A DNA stretch of 64,000 nt from RPRC01 sp034933285 (GTDB lineage: Bacteria; Desulfobacterota; Desulfuromonadia; Geobacterales; Geobacteraceae), in assembly GCA_034933285.1 (NCBI GenBank), contig JAYFNT010000009.1, positions 124,001-188,000 on the forward strand, in the 5' to 3' direction. Each line of letters opens with the position of its first letter. The stretch's first letter is position 1. Below the pieces are notes generated by a model, which was not told where the DNA came from, made no database searches, and saw only the letters and a program-made list of their open reading frames with translations. Positions 50,575 through 59,939 of this stretch are shown here, piece by piece. The position numbers were made by a program, and so were the translations under genes.

Positions 50575-52665
50575 ATGAAAAAAACTGTACAGGCAGAGTG
50601 TAACGGAAAAATCATATCCATTGAAACCGGCTGGATGGCCAAACAGGCAAGCGGAGCGGTCGTCGTCAGAAGCGGTGACTCCATGGCCCTGGTTACTGCC
50701 GTGGCTGCAAAATCTGCCAAGGAAGGACAGGATTTCTTTCCACTCACCGTTAACTACCAGGAAAAGGCTTATGCCGGAGGGAAGATACCCGGCGGGTTCT
50801 TCAAGCGTGAAGGCCGCCCCTCTGAAGGCGAGACACTCACTTCACGTCTGATAGACAGACCTATAAGGCCTCTCTTCCCTGAGAATTTCCTTAATGATAC
50901 TCAGATAATGGCTACGGTAATCTCTGCCGACAAGGACAACGATCCCGGCATCCTCTCTATCATAGGTGCTTCAGCAGCACTCCAGGTTTCGGATATCCCT
51001 TTTCTTGGACCCATTGCCGGTGTCAAGGTTGGCCGGGTAGATGGTCGGTTCATCTGCAATCCGTCGGCGGAGGAACTGGAAAAAAGTGACATTGACATTG
51101 TGGTGGCAGGTAGCAAGGACGCGGTAATAATGGTGGAAGGCGGTGCCGATGTCGTCAGTGAACAGGATATGTTGGCTGCGATTTTCTTCGGTCATAATGC
51201 AATTCAACCGGTACTGGAGGCCCAAGAGGAACTTCGCCGTATTGCCGGAGTACCGAAACGCGAAGTGTTGCCCCCAGAGGTAGACGAAGTATTGAGGACA
51301 AGGGTGAGCGAACTGGCGCTTGCGAAAGTTGAAGAAGCTGTCCGGATTAAGGCAAAGGCCGAACGTCATGACCGACTTGCCGCCATTGCGGATGACGTGC
51401 TTGCCGCTTTATCTCCCGAATTCGAGGGAAGGGAAGGGGAAGTCAAGGAAGAGCTGGATGACCTTGAATATCGTCTTGTCCGACAGCACATAACCAAGGA
51501 TGGAGAGCGCATCGACGGTCGTGATACCAAAACTGTCAGGATGATTACCTCAGAAGTTGGGCTGTTGCCTCGTGCTCATGGATCAGCGCTATTTACGCGC
51601 GGGGAAACACAGGCAATTGTAGCGGCCACTCTCGGTACATCCGTTGATGAACAGAGGATTGACTCTCTGTATGGGGAAAGCAAAAAGCGCTTCCTTCTCC
51701 ACTATAACTTCCCTCCGTTCTCAGTTGGCGAAACCAGTTTCAGACTTGCACCGGGCCGGAGGGAAATCGGCCACGGAGCTCTTGCCGAAAGAGCGCTGCA
51801 AAGGGTGATCCCTAAATTTGACGATTTTCCTTATACAATCAGGGTCGTGTCCGATATCCTGGAGAGTAATGGATCTTCTTCGATGGCAACAGTCTGTGGC
51901 GGCTCTCTTTCTCTTATGGATGCCGGCATACCGATTAAGGCTCCGGTAGCCGGTATCGCAATGGGTCTAATCAAGGAAGGTGACGATATAACCATCCTGA
52001 CCGACATTCTGGGTGATGAGGATCATCTCGGAGATATGGATTTCAAAGTCGCGGGTACTTCAGAGGGAGTTACCGCGCTGCAGATGGATATAAAAATAAC
52101 CGGCGTAACCCGGGAAATCATGCAGTCTGCATTAGAACAGGCTCGTGAGGGCAGGCTGCATATTCTCGAGAAGATGTCAGAGGCAATCTCCAAGCCTCGT
52201 TCGGAAATGTCCCCGTTTGCACCCAGAATTACAACTATTTACGTAAAAACTGACAAGATCCGCGACGTTATAGGTTCTGGAGGCAAGAATGTGCGCGGGA
52301 TAACCGAAGCTACCGGTGTGACAATTGATATAGAGGACACCGGCAAGATCAATATTGCAAGCCATGACATGGCTGCCTGTGAAAAAGCCATTAAAATGAT
52401 CAGAGACCTTACTGCTGAGGCAGAGGAAGGCAAGCTCTACATGGGAACCGTAAAAAAGGTTATGGATTTCGGCGCCTTTGTAGAAATATTCCCTGGAACA
52501 GACGGTCTGGTTCACATTTCCGAACTCGATACGGAAAGAGTGAAGAATGTCAGTGATGTTCTGCGCGAGGGTGACAAGGTTCTGGTAAAATGTATAGGAA
52601 TCGACAAACAGGGCAAGATCAAGCTCTCTCGCAAGGAAGCACTTGGTTCATCCCTGCCGGAATAA
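50575..52665 (+). CDS. pnp: Polyribonucleotide nucleotidyltransferase
   Basis: 696 residues: two RNase PH domains (first near residues 10-230, second about 310-530 with GSALFTRGETQAIVAATLG and SDILESNGSSSMATVCGGSL), a helical linker, then KH (KTDKIRDVIGSGGKNVRGITEATG) and S1 (GTVKKVMDFGAFVEIFPGTDGLVHIS) domains. A trimeric 3'-5' phosphorolytic RNase. ATG 50575 is 10 bases after GGGAGG; a TTG one codon earlier is possible. Confidence 0.96.
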   Translation: MKKTVQAECNGKIISIETGWMAKQASGAVVVRSGDSMALVTAVAAKSAKEGQDFFPLTVNYQEKAYAGGKIPGGFFKREGRPSEGETLTSRLIDRPIRPLFPENFLNDTQIMATVISADKDNDPGILSIIGASAALQVSDIPFLGPIAGVKVGRVDGRFICNPSAEELEKSDIDIVVAGSKDAVIMVEGGADVVSEQDMLAAIFFGHNAIQPVLEAQEELRRIAGVPKREVLPPEVDEVLRTRVSELALAKVEEAVRIKAKAERHDRLAAIADDVLAALSPEFEGREGEVKEELDDLEYRLVRQHITKDGERIDGRDTKTVRMITSEVGLLPRAHGSALFTRGETQAIVAATLGTSVDEQRIDSLYGESKKRFLLHYNFPPFSVGETSFRLAPGRREIGHGALAERALQRVIPKFDDFPYTIRVVSDILESNGSSSMATVCGGSLSLMDAGIPIKAPVAGIAMGLIKEGDDITILTDILGDEDHLGDMDFKVAGTSEGVTALQMDIKITGVTREIMQSALEQAREGRLHILEKMSEAISKPRSEMSPFAPRITTIYVKTDKIRDVIGSGGKNVRGITEATGVTIDIEDTGKINIASHDMAACEKAIKMIRDLTAEAEEGKLYMGTVKKVMDFGAFVEIFPGTDGLVHISELDTERVKNVSDVLREGDKVLVKCIGIDKQGKIKLSRKEALGSSLPE

Positions 52666-52713
52666 TGACCGTACTGAGCTGAAAATACACGGTTTCAGGG
52701 AAACAGAATCTTA

Positions 52714-53970
52714 ATGATAGTCAAATCGCAGTTGAATAATGGAATCCGCGTCATTACTGAAAACATTCCCCATGCCCATTCCGTATCCATAGGTATATGG
52801 GTAACCAACGGGTCGCGTCATGATCGCAGGGAACACAACGGTGTCGCCCATTTCATTGAACATCTGCTTTTCAAGGGAACAGCCAAACGTTCCGCGCTGG
52901 ACATCGCCCGCGAGATAGATTCCGTGGGCGGTGTCCTTAATGCTTTCACCTGCCGGGAATATCTATGCTTTTATGCAAAAGTTCTCAGTGATGCCCTCCC
53001 CAAAGCTGTTGATCTCCTCGCTGACATTTTTCTCAACTCAGCATTCGACACCTCCGAGGTGGAGAAGGAACGCAAGGTAATACTTCAGGAAATCCGGATG
53101 ATCAAAGATAGTCCGGATAATTACATTCACGAACTCTTCTGCCAGAGTTTCTGGAAAAGCCACCCATTGGGAATGTCGATTGTCGGAACGGAAGAGAGTG
53201 TTTCCGGAATGTCCAGGGACACCTTGATCAGTACACGGTATGAAAGGTTCAAGGCCGAAGATATTATAATTTCCGCTGCGGGCAATCTCAAGCATGCCGA
53301 GCTCATCTCACTTTTGGGCACGCATTTCAATGAAGTGCCAAGCGGATACTACACATGCCCCGGTAATCCTCCGTGTTATGAAAAGCAAGTAAGGGTCCTT
53401 GATAAAAATCTCGAACAGATACATCTATGCCTGGGAACAAAGGCTTTGCCTCAGGACAGCCCGTTGCGCTATGCCGGTTATATTTTAAATACGGTTCTGG
53501 GCGGAAGCATCAGTTCCCGCCTTTTCCAGGAAGTCCGGGAGAAACAGGGCCTGGCATATTCTGTCTACTCATATGTTCTTTCCCATTCCGACGCAGGCAC
53601 GATGGTCGTTTATGCCGGGACCAAGCCGGACAAACTCACGGAAGTGATCGAGATCGTCCTGAACGCGCTGCGTACTTTGAAATCTGAACCTGTTTCTCCA
53701 ACGGAGATGACCTTTGCCAGCGAACATCTGAAAGGGAATCTGCTCCTTTCTCTTGAAAACAACGACAACAGGATGACAAAGCTGGCAAAAAACGAGATAT
53801 ATTTCGGGCGCCAGATACCGATCGATGAAATACTCAATGGATTGAAACTGGTTTCATCCGAGGATGTCATGGAACTTGCGGCTGAGCTTTTTCAGGGGGA
53901 TTATTTAACCCTGGAATTGCTGGGTAAGGTTGGCAGCCGCTCAATTACACCGGAAGCACTTTGTATTTGA
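52714..53970 (+). CDS. M16 family zinc protease (processing-peptidase-like)
   Basis: 418 residues. The inverted zinc motif is H46-x-x-E49-H50 (HFIEHLLFKG) with a downstream Glu in EVEKERKVILQEI. The C-terminal half carries GGSISSRLFQEVREKQGLAYSV. Related to mitochondrial processing peptidase beta and B. subtilis MlpA/YmxG, which is also found next to pnp. No signal peptide, so cytoplasmic. Substrate unknown. Confidence 0.9.
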   Translation: MIVKSQLNNGIRVITENIPHAHSVSIGIWVTNGSRHDRREHNGVAHFIEHLLFKGTAKRSALDIAREIDSVGGVLNAFTCREYLCFYAKVLSDALPKAVDLLADIFLNSAFDTSEVEKERKVILQEIRMIKDSPDNYIHELFCQSFWKSHPLGMSIVGTEESVSGMSRDTLISTRYERFKAEDIIISAAGNLKHAELISLLGTHFNEVPSGYYTCPGNPPCYEKQVRVLDKNLEQIHLCLGTKALPQDSPLRYAGYILNTVLGGSISSRLFQEVREKQGLAYSVYSYVLSHSDAGTMVVYAGTKPDKLTEVIEIVLNALRTLKSEPVSPTEMTFASEHLKGNLLLSLENNDNRMTKLAKNEIYFGRQIPIDEILNGLKLVSSEDVMELAAELFQGDYLTLELLGKVGSRSITPEALCI

Positions 53971-53977
53971 GATCCTG

Positions 53978-54433
53978 ATGGAAAGAAATCACATTATAAA
54001 AATAAGGCGCCTGAACAAATTCAGCGATAATCCATTGCCTTGTTATATGACGGAGCATTCCGCGGGCATGGATCTTTATGCCGAGTTGCCAGCTGATATC
54101 GTCCTCGCTCCAGGAGAAAGAGTGCGCATTCCCACAGGCATTGCTATCGAGCTTTCTGATGGATACGAAGCACAGATAAGACCACGTAGTGGATTGGCTC
54201 TACGCAATGGTGTCACCCTGGTGAATTCGCCGGGTACGATAGATCCGGATTATCGAGGCGAAATCGCAATCATATTGATCAACCACGGAAATGAATCTTT
54301 TACGGTAAAAAACGGCGACAGGATTGCCCAAATGGTTTTTGCCCGTTTTGTCAGAGTTGATCTGAATGAGGTGGAAGACCTTGGAGAAACTACCAGGGGT
54401 GAAAATGGTTTCGGCCATACCGGAATTTCCTGA
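53978..54433 (+). CDS. dut: dUTP diphosphatase
   Basis: 151 residues. The five trimeric dUTPase motifs are present: AGMDLYAELP, PRSGLALRNGV, GTIDPDYRGEIAIILIN, RIAQMVFARF and the C-terminal arm TTRGENGFGHTG. It removes dUTP and gives dUMP for dTMP. ATG 53978 is 8 bases after the peptidase stop. Confidence 0.95.
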   Translation: MERNHIIKIRRLNKFSDNPLPCYMTEHSAGMDLYAELPADIVLAPGERVRIPTGIAIELSDGYEAQIRPRSGLALRNGVTLVNSPGTIDPDYRGEIAIILINHGNESFTVKNGDRIAQMVFARFVRVDLNEVEDLGETTRGENGFGHTGIS

Positions 54434-54481
54434 TACATTTTATCACTGTCTTTACATTGGTGAACATGTCCCGGATCGAAT

Positions 54482-55090
54482 ATGCTTCTGGAAATAAACC
54501 TTTCAAATCCGCAGAATCGTCTCATCACGAGGGTTGTCGAAATCCTCGAAAATGGCGGTGTAATCGCCTATCCGACAGATACCACATATGGAGTCGGCTG
54601 CAGCATCTTCAACAAGAAGGGTATCGAGAGGATATACTCCATCAAGCAGAGGGAGAAAAAAAAGCCCTTCTCTTTCATATGCAGTGATCTTTCAGATATC
54701 TCCCGGTATGCTAAAGTCAGTAATTACCAGTACAAGGTAATGAAGCGACTTCTTCCGGGCCCCTATACCTTTGTTTTACCAGCTTCCAGTATTGTCCCTA
54801 ACCTCCTGGTCACAAAGCAGAAAACAGTCGGGATCAGGATTCCTGACAATACAATTTGCCTTTCAATAGTCAGATCGCTTGGTCACCCTATTATTACGAC
54901 AAGTGCGAATCGTTCCGGAGAAGAGCCGATAGGCGACCCTGCCGAAGTTGAACGGTACATGGGCCGACAGCTTGACCTCGTGGTAGACGGAGGATACCTT
55001 TCCACTGCAGTCAGTTCAGTAGTAAGCTTGATAAACGACTTTCCTGAAGTTCTACGTAAAGGAATCGGTGACGTATCCTGGTGTGAATAG
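54482..55090 (+). CDS. Sua5/YciO/YrdC family protein
   Basis: 202 residues: GGVIAYPTDTTYGVGCSIFNKKGIERIYSIKQREKKKPFSF, LPGPYTFVLPAS and TTSANRSGEEP, the YrdC fold signature. Members make threonylcarbamoyl-AMP for the tRNA t6A modification (TsaC/Sua5) or are YciO-type relatives. Without the C-terminal Sua5 domain it is a short form; which subgroup is not decided. Confidence 0.85.
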   Translation: MLLEINLSNPQNRLITRVVEILENGGVIAYPTDTTYGVGCSIFNKKGIERIYSIKQREKKKPFSFICSDLSDISRYAKVSNYQYKVMKRLLPGPYTFVLPASSIVPNLLVTKQKTVGIRIPDNTICLSIVRSLGHPIITTSANRSGEEPIGDPAEVERYMGRQLDLVVDGGYLSTAVSSVVSLINDFPEVLRKGIGDVSWCE

Positions 55091-55177
55091 ACAAGCGGTG
55101 TCGCAATATCTGGAAAATTCGGCGCATGGAGACGTTGACAGATCAAAATAATGAATCTGCTGGCAAGAGGATTTAAT

Positions 55178-55855
55178 ATGGTGGTTATTTTCGATTTTGA
55201 CGGTATCATCGTGGATACCGAACAAATTCACTACAATGCTTTTCAGCGGGTGCTCAACCCTCTAGGCCTGGGATATTCCTGGGAAGAGTACATGGATAAA
55301 TATATCGGTTTCGATGACCGGGACGCATTTCGCGAAGTTTTCCGTGCAACGGGAAAAGAGATTAAACCGGAAAATCTTGACGACATGATCAACATGAAGG
55401 CAGCTTTTTTTGAACAAATAGTGCGACAGGGTGTAACCGCCTATCCGGGAGTCATATCATTACTCACAAAACTGAAAGGAAATGTTCCCCTGGCTCTCTG
55501 CAGCGGCGCTCTTCGAAGCGATATACTTCCAATTCTCGATAATATGGCCATTCGGGATGTTTTTGACGTTCTGGTGACGGCGGAGGACGTTAAAGAGAGC
55601 AAGCCGGATCCACAGAGCTATATCCTCGCTGTAAAAAAATTAGCCGAGATTTTTCCGGGAAAAGACATAACAGCTGATCGCTGTATTGCCATCGAGGACA
55701 CCCCGGCAGGAATTGCCTCCGCATTAAAGGCTGGAGTAAGCGTCCTCGCTGTGACAAACAGTTTCACAGCGGACCGTCTCACTGGGGCTGTTTATGTCAC
55801 AGATACACTCGAATCTGTGACCTTGGAATTGCTCGCAAAACTTGTGGATAAATGA
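55178..55855 (+). CDS. HAD-superfamily phosphatase
   Basis: 225 residues of the beta-phosphoglucomutase-like HAD subgroup: nucleophile motif DFDGIIVDTEQIHYNAF at the start, ALCSGALRSDI (Ser motif) and KESKPDPQSYILAV, IEDTPAGIASALKAGV. A phosphatase or phosphomutase on a small phosphorylated substrate. ATG 55178 follows AGAGGA. Confidence 0.85.
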   Translation: MVVIFDFDGIIVDTEQIHYNAFQRVLNPLGLGYSWEEYMDKYIGFDDRDAFREVFRATGKEIKPENLDDMINMKAAFFEQIVRQGVTAYPGVISLLTKLKGNVPLALCSGALRSDILPILDNMAIRDVFDVLVTAEDVKESKPDPQSYILAVKKLAEIFPGKDITADRCIAIEDTPAGIASALKAGVSVLAVTNSFTADRLTGAVYVTDTLESVTLELLAKLVDK

Positions 55856-55887
55856 GCTTTTGCTGTTGAACGGTGGGGGGCGTTGAG

Positions 55888-56652
55888 CTATGGATGATTC
55901 AGGGGTAAATTGGTGAGCATTATGGTGCCGTCGTCCATGACGACTTTGCGTACAGGGTAACTTCTGCTCCTTGTGCCAGGCACACTGGCAAACCTGTGTG
56001 CTCCCCATGATGCCGGAAGATATTGGGGTGTAATGTTTTCACCCATTCGCCAGGCCTCGAAATGGAGGTGGGGTCCTGTGGACCTTCCGGTGGAGCCAGT
56101 AAGTGCGATTACAGTGTTCGTGCCGACTTTTTCGCCGGTAGAGACCATGTTTTGGCTGTTATGTGCGTAAAGGGTTACCGTTCCATTTTCATGATCGACG
56201 ATGATGATATTTCCATAACCGTTTCTATAACCGCTGTAGGTTATGATGCCGGCAGAAACTGGTCTGACGGAAGTTCCTTTGGCAACTGCTATATCGATTC
56301 CATGGTGGTTTTTTGACAGTCCGCTGAATGGGTCGGATCTGAGCCCTGGAGGGGATGTGATCAAGCCATTTACGGGAAGCATGGAAAACTTCGGTGCTGC
56401 ACTGCCGGCACGGTTCTGAACTGTTTTGGCGATGGAAGTCAAGGATTTTCCAAGGGGTGCGGTTTCCGTACGGCTTTTTTTCCCTGAATGAGGCGTGTCT
56501 CTGAGGAAGAGAACCGCATTTTTTTTTCCGGGTGTGTCGGTAAAGCAAACCGCACCGTCGTCTGATGTATAACTGTAAACATCGGCGCCGGATTCTTTTG
56601 TAATAATCGATAACACACCGATTAAAAAGACGAATTGCACTATCCTAATCAT
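55888..56652 (-). CDS. Secreted M23 peptidase with DUF4124 N-terminus
   Basis: 254 residues. Hydrophobic N-terminal signal (IVQFVFLIGVLSIITKESGA), then a DUF4124-like stretch (DVYSYTSDDGAVCFTDTPGK). The LytM/M23 domain follows with HHGIDIA and HLHFEA zinc residues and GNIIIVDHENGTVTLYAHN. It would cut peptidoglycan cross-links in the periplasm, or act as a cofactor of other hydrolases. Convergent with the HAD gene; divergent from panE. Confidence 0.88.
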   Translation of the reverse strand: MIRIVQFVFLIGVLSIITKESGADVYSYTSDDGAVCFTDTPGKKNAVLFLRDTPHSGKKSRTETAPLGKSLTSIAKTVQNRAGSAAPKFSMLPVNGLITSPPGLRSDPFSGLSKNHHGIDIAVAKGTSVRPVSAGIITYSGYRNGYGNIIIVDHENGTVTLYAHNSQNMVSTGEKVGTNTVIALTGSTGRSTGPHLHFEAWRMGENITPQYLPASWGAHRFASVPGTRSRSYPVRKVVMDDGTIMLTNLPLNHP

Positions 56653-56746
56653 TTGTCTTATATATAATCAAATACATAATAAAGCAACTGAAAACTGTTT
56701 CTTGTAATAGTTCGGCTAGAAAGATTGTGGAAGGAGATAACAGACG

Positions 56747-57658
56747 ATGCGGATTGCTGTTGTAGGCGCTGGGGCATTGGGACTTTATTACGGAGCAGTA
56801 CTGCAAAAAGCTGGAAATGACGTACACTTTCTTCTGAGGCGTGATTTCGAAGCAGTCATGGCAAATGGCCTTACTGTATATTCAGTGAACGGAGATTTCC
56901 ACCTGCCGCGCGTAAAAGGGTACAGGAGAACGGAGGAAATCGGCGAAGTAGATCTGGTGGTTATCGGTCTGAAGACATTTGCCAATCACAGGTACTCCGA
57001 GTTGATTTCCCCTCTCATTGGCTCAAGCACTCTTATCCTTACTCTACAGAACGGCCTTGGAAACGAGGAAGCGCTTTCAGCGCTTTTCGGTGAAGAAAGA
57101 ATACTCGGCGGTGTAGCTTTTTTGTGTTCGAACCGAGGAGTCCCGGGAGTAGTTCATCATCTGGGTGAGGGACGGATTATTTTAGGAGAGTATACGAGAA
57201 AAGGTACCGCCAGAGCGGAAAAAATCGCAGCCATGTTCGTGGAAGCTGGTGTGGAATGCAAGGCTGTTCCAGACCTTAAACGCGCACGTTGGGAAAAGCT
57301 GGTGTGGAACATACCCTTTAACGGTCTTTGTGCTCTGATGATGAAGCCTGTTGACGAACTGCTGTCTCTTGATGCGACAAGGAAACTGATCATAGACATG
57401 ATGGGCGAGGTTATTGTTGGTGGTAACGCACAAGGCCTGATGAAGGACATGCCGGGAACACTTGCTGAAAAAATGGTCATATTTTCAGAAAATCTTGGCG
57501 CATACAAACCGTCGATGATGATTGACAGAATCGAAGGGCGCTCACTTGAGCTGGATGCGATTTTCGGCGTTCCTCTGGAAGCTGCGGCGTCCCGGGGAGT
57601 TGCCATGCCGCGCGTAGAGGAATTGCATGCGCTTTTGCAGCTGATGGAAAAAGGATAG
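56747..57658 (+). CDS. panE: 2-dehydropantoate 2-reductase
   Basis: 303 residues: NADPH-binding GAGALGLYYGAVLQ at the start, a long middle, and the C-terminal helical domain with KLVWNIPFNGLCALM. It reduces ketopantoate to pantoate for coenzyme A. GGAAGGAG precedes the ATG. Ketopantoate reductase family members sometimes have other substrates. Confidence 0.88.
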   Translation: MRIAVVGAGALGLYYGAVLQKAGNDVHFLLRRDFEAVMANGLTVYSVNGDFHLPRVKGYRRTEEIGEVDLVVIGLKTFANHRYSELISPLIGSSTLILTLQNGLGNEEALSALFGEERILGGVAFLCSNRGVPGVVHHLGEGRIILGEYTRKGTARAEKIAAMFVEAGVECKAVPDLKRARWEKLVWNIPFNGLCALMMKPVDELLSLDATRKLIIDMMGEVIVGGNAQGLMKDMPGTLAEKMVIFSENLGAYKPSMMIDRIEGRSLELDAIFGVPLEAAASRGVAMPRVEELHALLQLMEKG

Positions 57659-57993
57659 CGGGATGAATATCGCATGCAGTATTTGCGGAAAAACGGACAA
57701 ATTTTCCAGCGGTATTATCGATACATATACAAAAACAAACATTACCAGCCGCATTCCTCGTTGCGCTTCGTGAAATGCTGCACTTTTAGGCAATCCGTGA
57801 GGACCATGCCCAATAATTAGGCTGATGAATTGCAGAACTTACAATTGAAAGTTCCAACATATTGAAGTTATTGATACAAATAATTAATTTCAGGCCGGCA
57901 TGCATATTGCTTTTAGTCATCGCGAATTCAGTATGCATCGGCATGCGATACTATCCTAAAAAGTTGTAAAAATTTTCCGAGGGGGTGATCTGA
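57659..57993. other. Gap with a short CxxC frame and the glnB promoter
   Basis: 335 bases. Immediately after panE a 36-codon frame at 57663-57773 begins MNIACSICGKTDKF, a possible zinc-knuckle fragment, too short to call. The second half holds the sigma-54 promoter and the glnB leader. Confidence 0.4.
57895..57911 (+). promoter_or_regulatory. Sigma-54 (RpoN) promoter of glnB-glnA
   Basis: CCGGCATGCATATTGCT has the invariant GG (57897-57898) and GC (57909-57910) exactly ten bases apart, the -24/-12 geometry. It lies about 85 bases before the glnB GTG. It would need an activator such as NtrC. A TGCAC half-site at 57779 is the only hint of an NtrC site I see. Confidence 0.75.
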
Positions 57994-58332
57994 GTGAAGA
58001 AAGTCGAAGCTATCATAAAACCGTTCAAGCTGGATGAAGTTAAGGAAGCCCTTAACGAAATAGGAATCCAGGGAATAACGGTAAGTGAGGTAAAAGGGTT
58101 CGGCAGGCAGAAGGGCCATACGGAATTATATCGCGGTGCCGAGTATGTTGTTGATTTCATTCCAAAGATCAAGATGGAGATCATCATCGGTGATGATCTG
58201 GTGTCAAAGGTTATCGAAACCATTGAACAAGCAGCCAAAACCGGCCGCATAGGAGATGGCAAGATATTTGTTACAAATGTGGAAGAAGTCGTTCGCATCA
58301 GAACTGGCGAACGCGGCCAGGACGCTATCTAG
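57994..58332 (+). CDS. glnB: Nitrogen regulatory protein P-II
   Basis: 112 residues. MKKVEAIIKPFKLDEVKEAL start, T-loop GHTELYRGAEYVVDF with uridylylation Tyr51, and the C-terminal TGRIGDGKIFV nucleotide-binding segment. It senses 2-oxoglutarate, ATP/ADP and, when uridylylated, glutamine, and acts on NtrB and glutamine synthetase control. GTG start with GAGGGGGTGATC upstream. glnA follows 34 bases later, so both share the sigma-54 promoter. Confidence 0.96.
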   Translation: MKKVEAIIKPFKLDEVKEALNEIGIQGITVSEVKGFGRQKGHTELYRGAEYVVDFIPKIKMEIIIGDDLVSKVIETIEQAAKTGRIGDGKIFVTNVEEVVRIRTGERGQDAI

Positions 58333-58366
58333 CCTCAACATTTTACCTGCATGAAGGAGATATGAA

Positions 58367-59779
58367 ATGACCCCTACGGAAGTTGTAAAGTTTGCACAGG
58401 AAAACGGCGCCCTCATGGTGGACTTCAAATTCATGGATTTCGTGGGCATCTGGCAGCATTTTACCGTGCCCATCAGTGAATTCGATGCAGACACATTTGA
58501 GGACGGGCTCGGATTCGACGGTTCTTCAATTCGCGGCTGGCAGCCGATTCACGCATCGGACATGATCATCCTGCCCGATCCTGCCACTGCCAAGATGGAC
58601 CCCTTTACTGCAATACCCACTTTGAGCCTTATCTGCAATATTTTCGACCCTATCACCAAAGAAGCATACACCCGGGATCCCCGCAACATAGCCAAGAAGG
58701 CCGAAGCTTACCTCAAATCCACCGGCGCAGGCGATACCGCATACTTCGGACCCGAAGCCGAATTTTTCATATTTGATGACGTACGCTTCGATTCGACCTC
58801 CAACCAGTCTTTCTATGTTGTCGATTCCTCCGAAGGCATATGGAATTCCGGCCGTGAAGAGTTCCCCAATCTCGGTTACAAGCCGCGCCACAAGGAAGGG
58901 TACTTCCCTGTTCCTCCGACGGATTCGCAGAACGACCTGAGGGGCGAGATGGTTCTGGAAATGCAAAAAGTCGGCATCAGGGTAGAGGCACAGCATCACG
59001 AAGTAGCCACCGGCGGTCAGGCAGAAATCGATATGCGTTTCGATTCCATGGTGGTAATGGCCGACAAACTGCAGTGGTTCAAATACATCATCAAGAACGT
59101 TGCCCAGCGTAACGGTAAAACAGCTACCTTCATGCCTAAGCCTCTCTATGGGGATAACGGTTCGGGCATGCATACCCATGTTTCCATTTGGAGAGACGGC
59201 ACCAACCTTTTTGCCGGTGACAAATACGGCGGACTGTCCCAGATGGCCCTCTACTTTATCGGCGGTATCATTAAGCACGCCAAGGCATTGAGCGGTTTCT
59301 GCAACCCGACAACCAACTCTTACAAGCGTCTGGTCCCCGGCTTCGAAGCCCCTGTCAACATGGCCTATTCGAGCCGCAACCGTTCCGCGGCACTCAGGAT
59401 ACCCATGTTCTCCACCAATCCCAAGGCCAAGAGGGTCGAATACCGCACTCCCGACCCATCCTGCAACGGTTATCTCGCTTTCGCTGCTATCCTCATGGCA
59501 GGACTTGACGGGATCGAGAACAAAATCGATCCGGGCCAGCCACTGGACAAGGATATCTACGGCCTTACCCCTGAAGAGCTTGCCGATATCCCGTCAGCTC
59601 CCGGCAGCCTTGAAGAGGCCCTCAAAGCCCTCAAGGATGACCATGAGTTCCTTCTCAAGGGCGATGTGTTCACCCAGGATGTAATCGACAAGTGGATCGA
59701 GTACAAGACCGAGGCAGAGGTAAATGCAATTCGCATGCGTCCCGTGCCGATGGAGTTTGCTCTCTATTTTGACATCTAA
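58367..59779 (+). CDS. glnA: Glutamine synthetase type I
   Basis: 470 residues, the length of GSI-beta enzymes. DGSSIRGWQ, GPEAEFFIFD, HHEVATGGQAEI, the NGSGMHTHVS ammonia-site segment and RNRSAALRIP are intact. The Tyr in DIYGLTPEE aligns with the adenylylated Tyr of the family (NLYDLPPEE), so ATase control is likely. AAGGAGAT precedes the ATG. A terminator follows. Confidence 0.97.
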   Translation: MTPTEVVKFAQENGALMVDFKFMDFVGIWQHFTVPISEFDADTFEDGLGFDGSSIRGWQPIHASDMIILPDPATAKMDPFTAIPTLSLICNIFDPITKEAYTRDPRNIAKKAEAYLKSTGAGDTAYFGPEAEFFIFDDVRFDSTSNQSFYVVDSSEGIWNSGREEFPNLGYKPRHKEGYFPVPPTDSQNDLRGEMVLEMQKVGIRVEAQHHEVATGGQAEIDMRFDSMVVMADKLQWFKYIIKNVAQRNGKTATFMPKPLYGDNGSGMHTHVSIWRDGTNLFAGDKYGGLSQMALYFIGGIIKHAKALSGFCNPTTNSYKRLVPGFEAPVNMAYSSRNRSAALRIPMFSTNPKAKRVEYRTPDPSCNGYLAFAAILMAGLDGIENKIDPGQPLDKDIYGLTPEELADIPSAPGSLEEALKALKDDHEFLLKGDVFTQDVIDKWIEYKTEAEVNAIRMRPVPMEFALYFDI

Positions 59780-59798
59780 CAGAACGCATACTTCTGGA

Positions 59799-59828
59799 AA
59801 AAAAGGCGGGCTTCGACCCGCCTTTTTT
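59799..59828 (+). terminator. Terminator after glnA
   Basis: A 12-bp perfect stem AAAAAAGGCGGG / CCCGCCTTTTTT with loop CTTCGA. Among the strongest terminators in the window. Confidence 0.92.
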
Positions 59829-59871
59829 ATTTCTTGCCATATGTCCCATCCAAGGGATACCATACCATTCA

Positions 59872-59900
59872 TTGACTTTCATCTCCCGATTTGCTAGAAA
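59872..59900 (+). promoter_or_regulatory. Sigma-70-type promoter for the site-2 protease / scp genes
   Basis: TTGACT (59872-59877), 17 bases, TAGAAA (59895-59900), 40 bases before the site-2 protease gene. Confidence 0.45.
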
Positions 59901-59939
59901 AATGAGTTCGTAAGCTAATTCGCCACCCTCAGGAAATTT

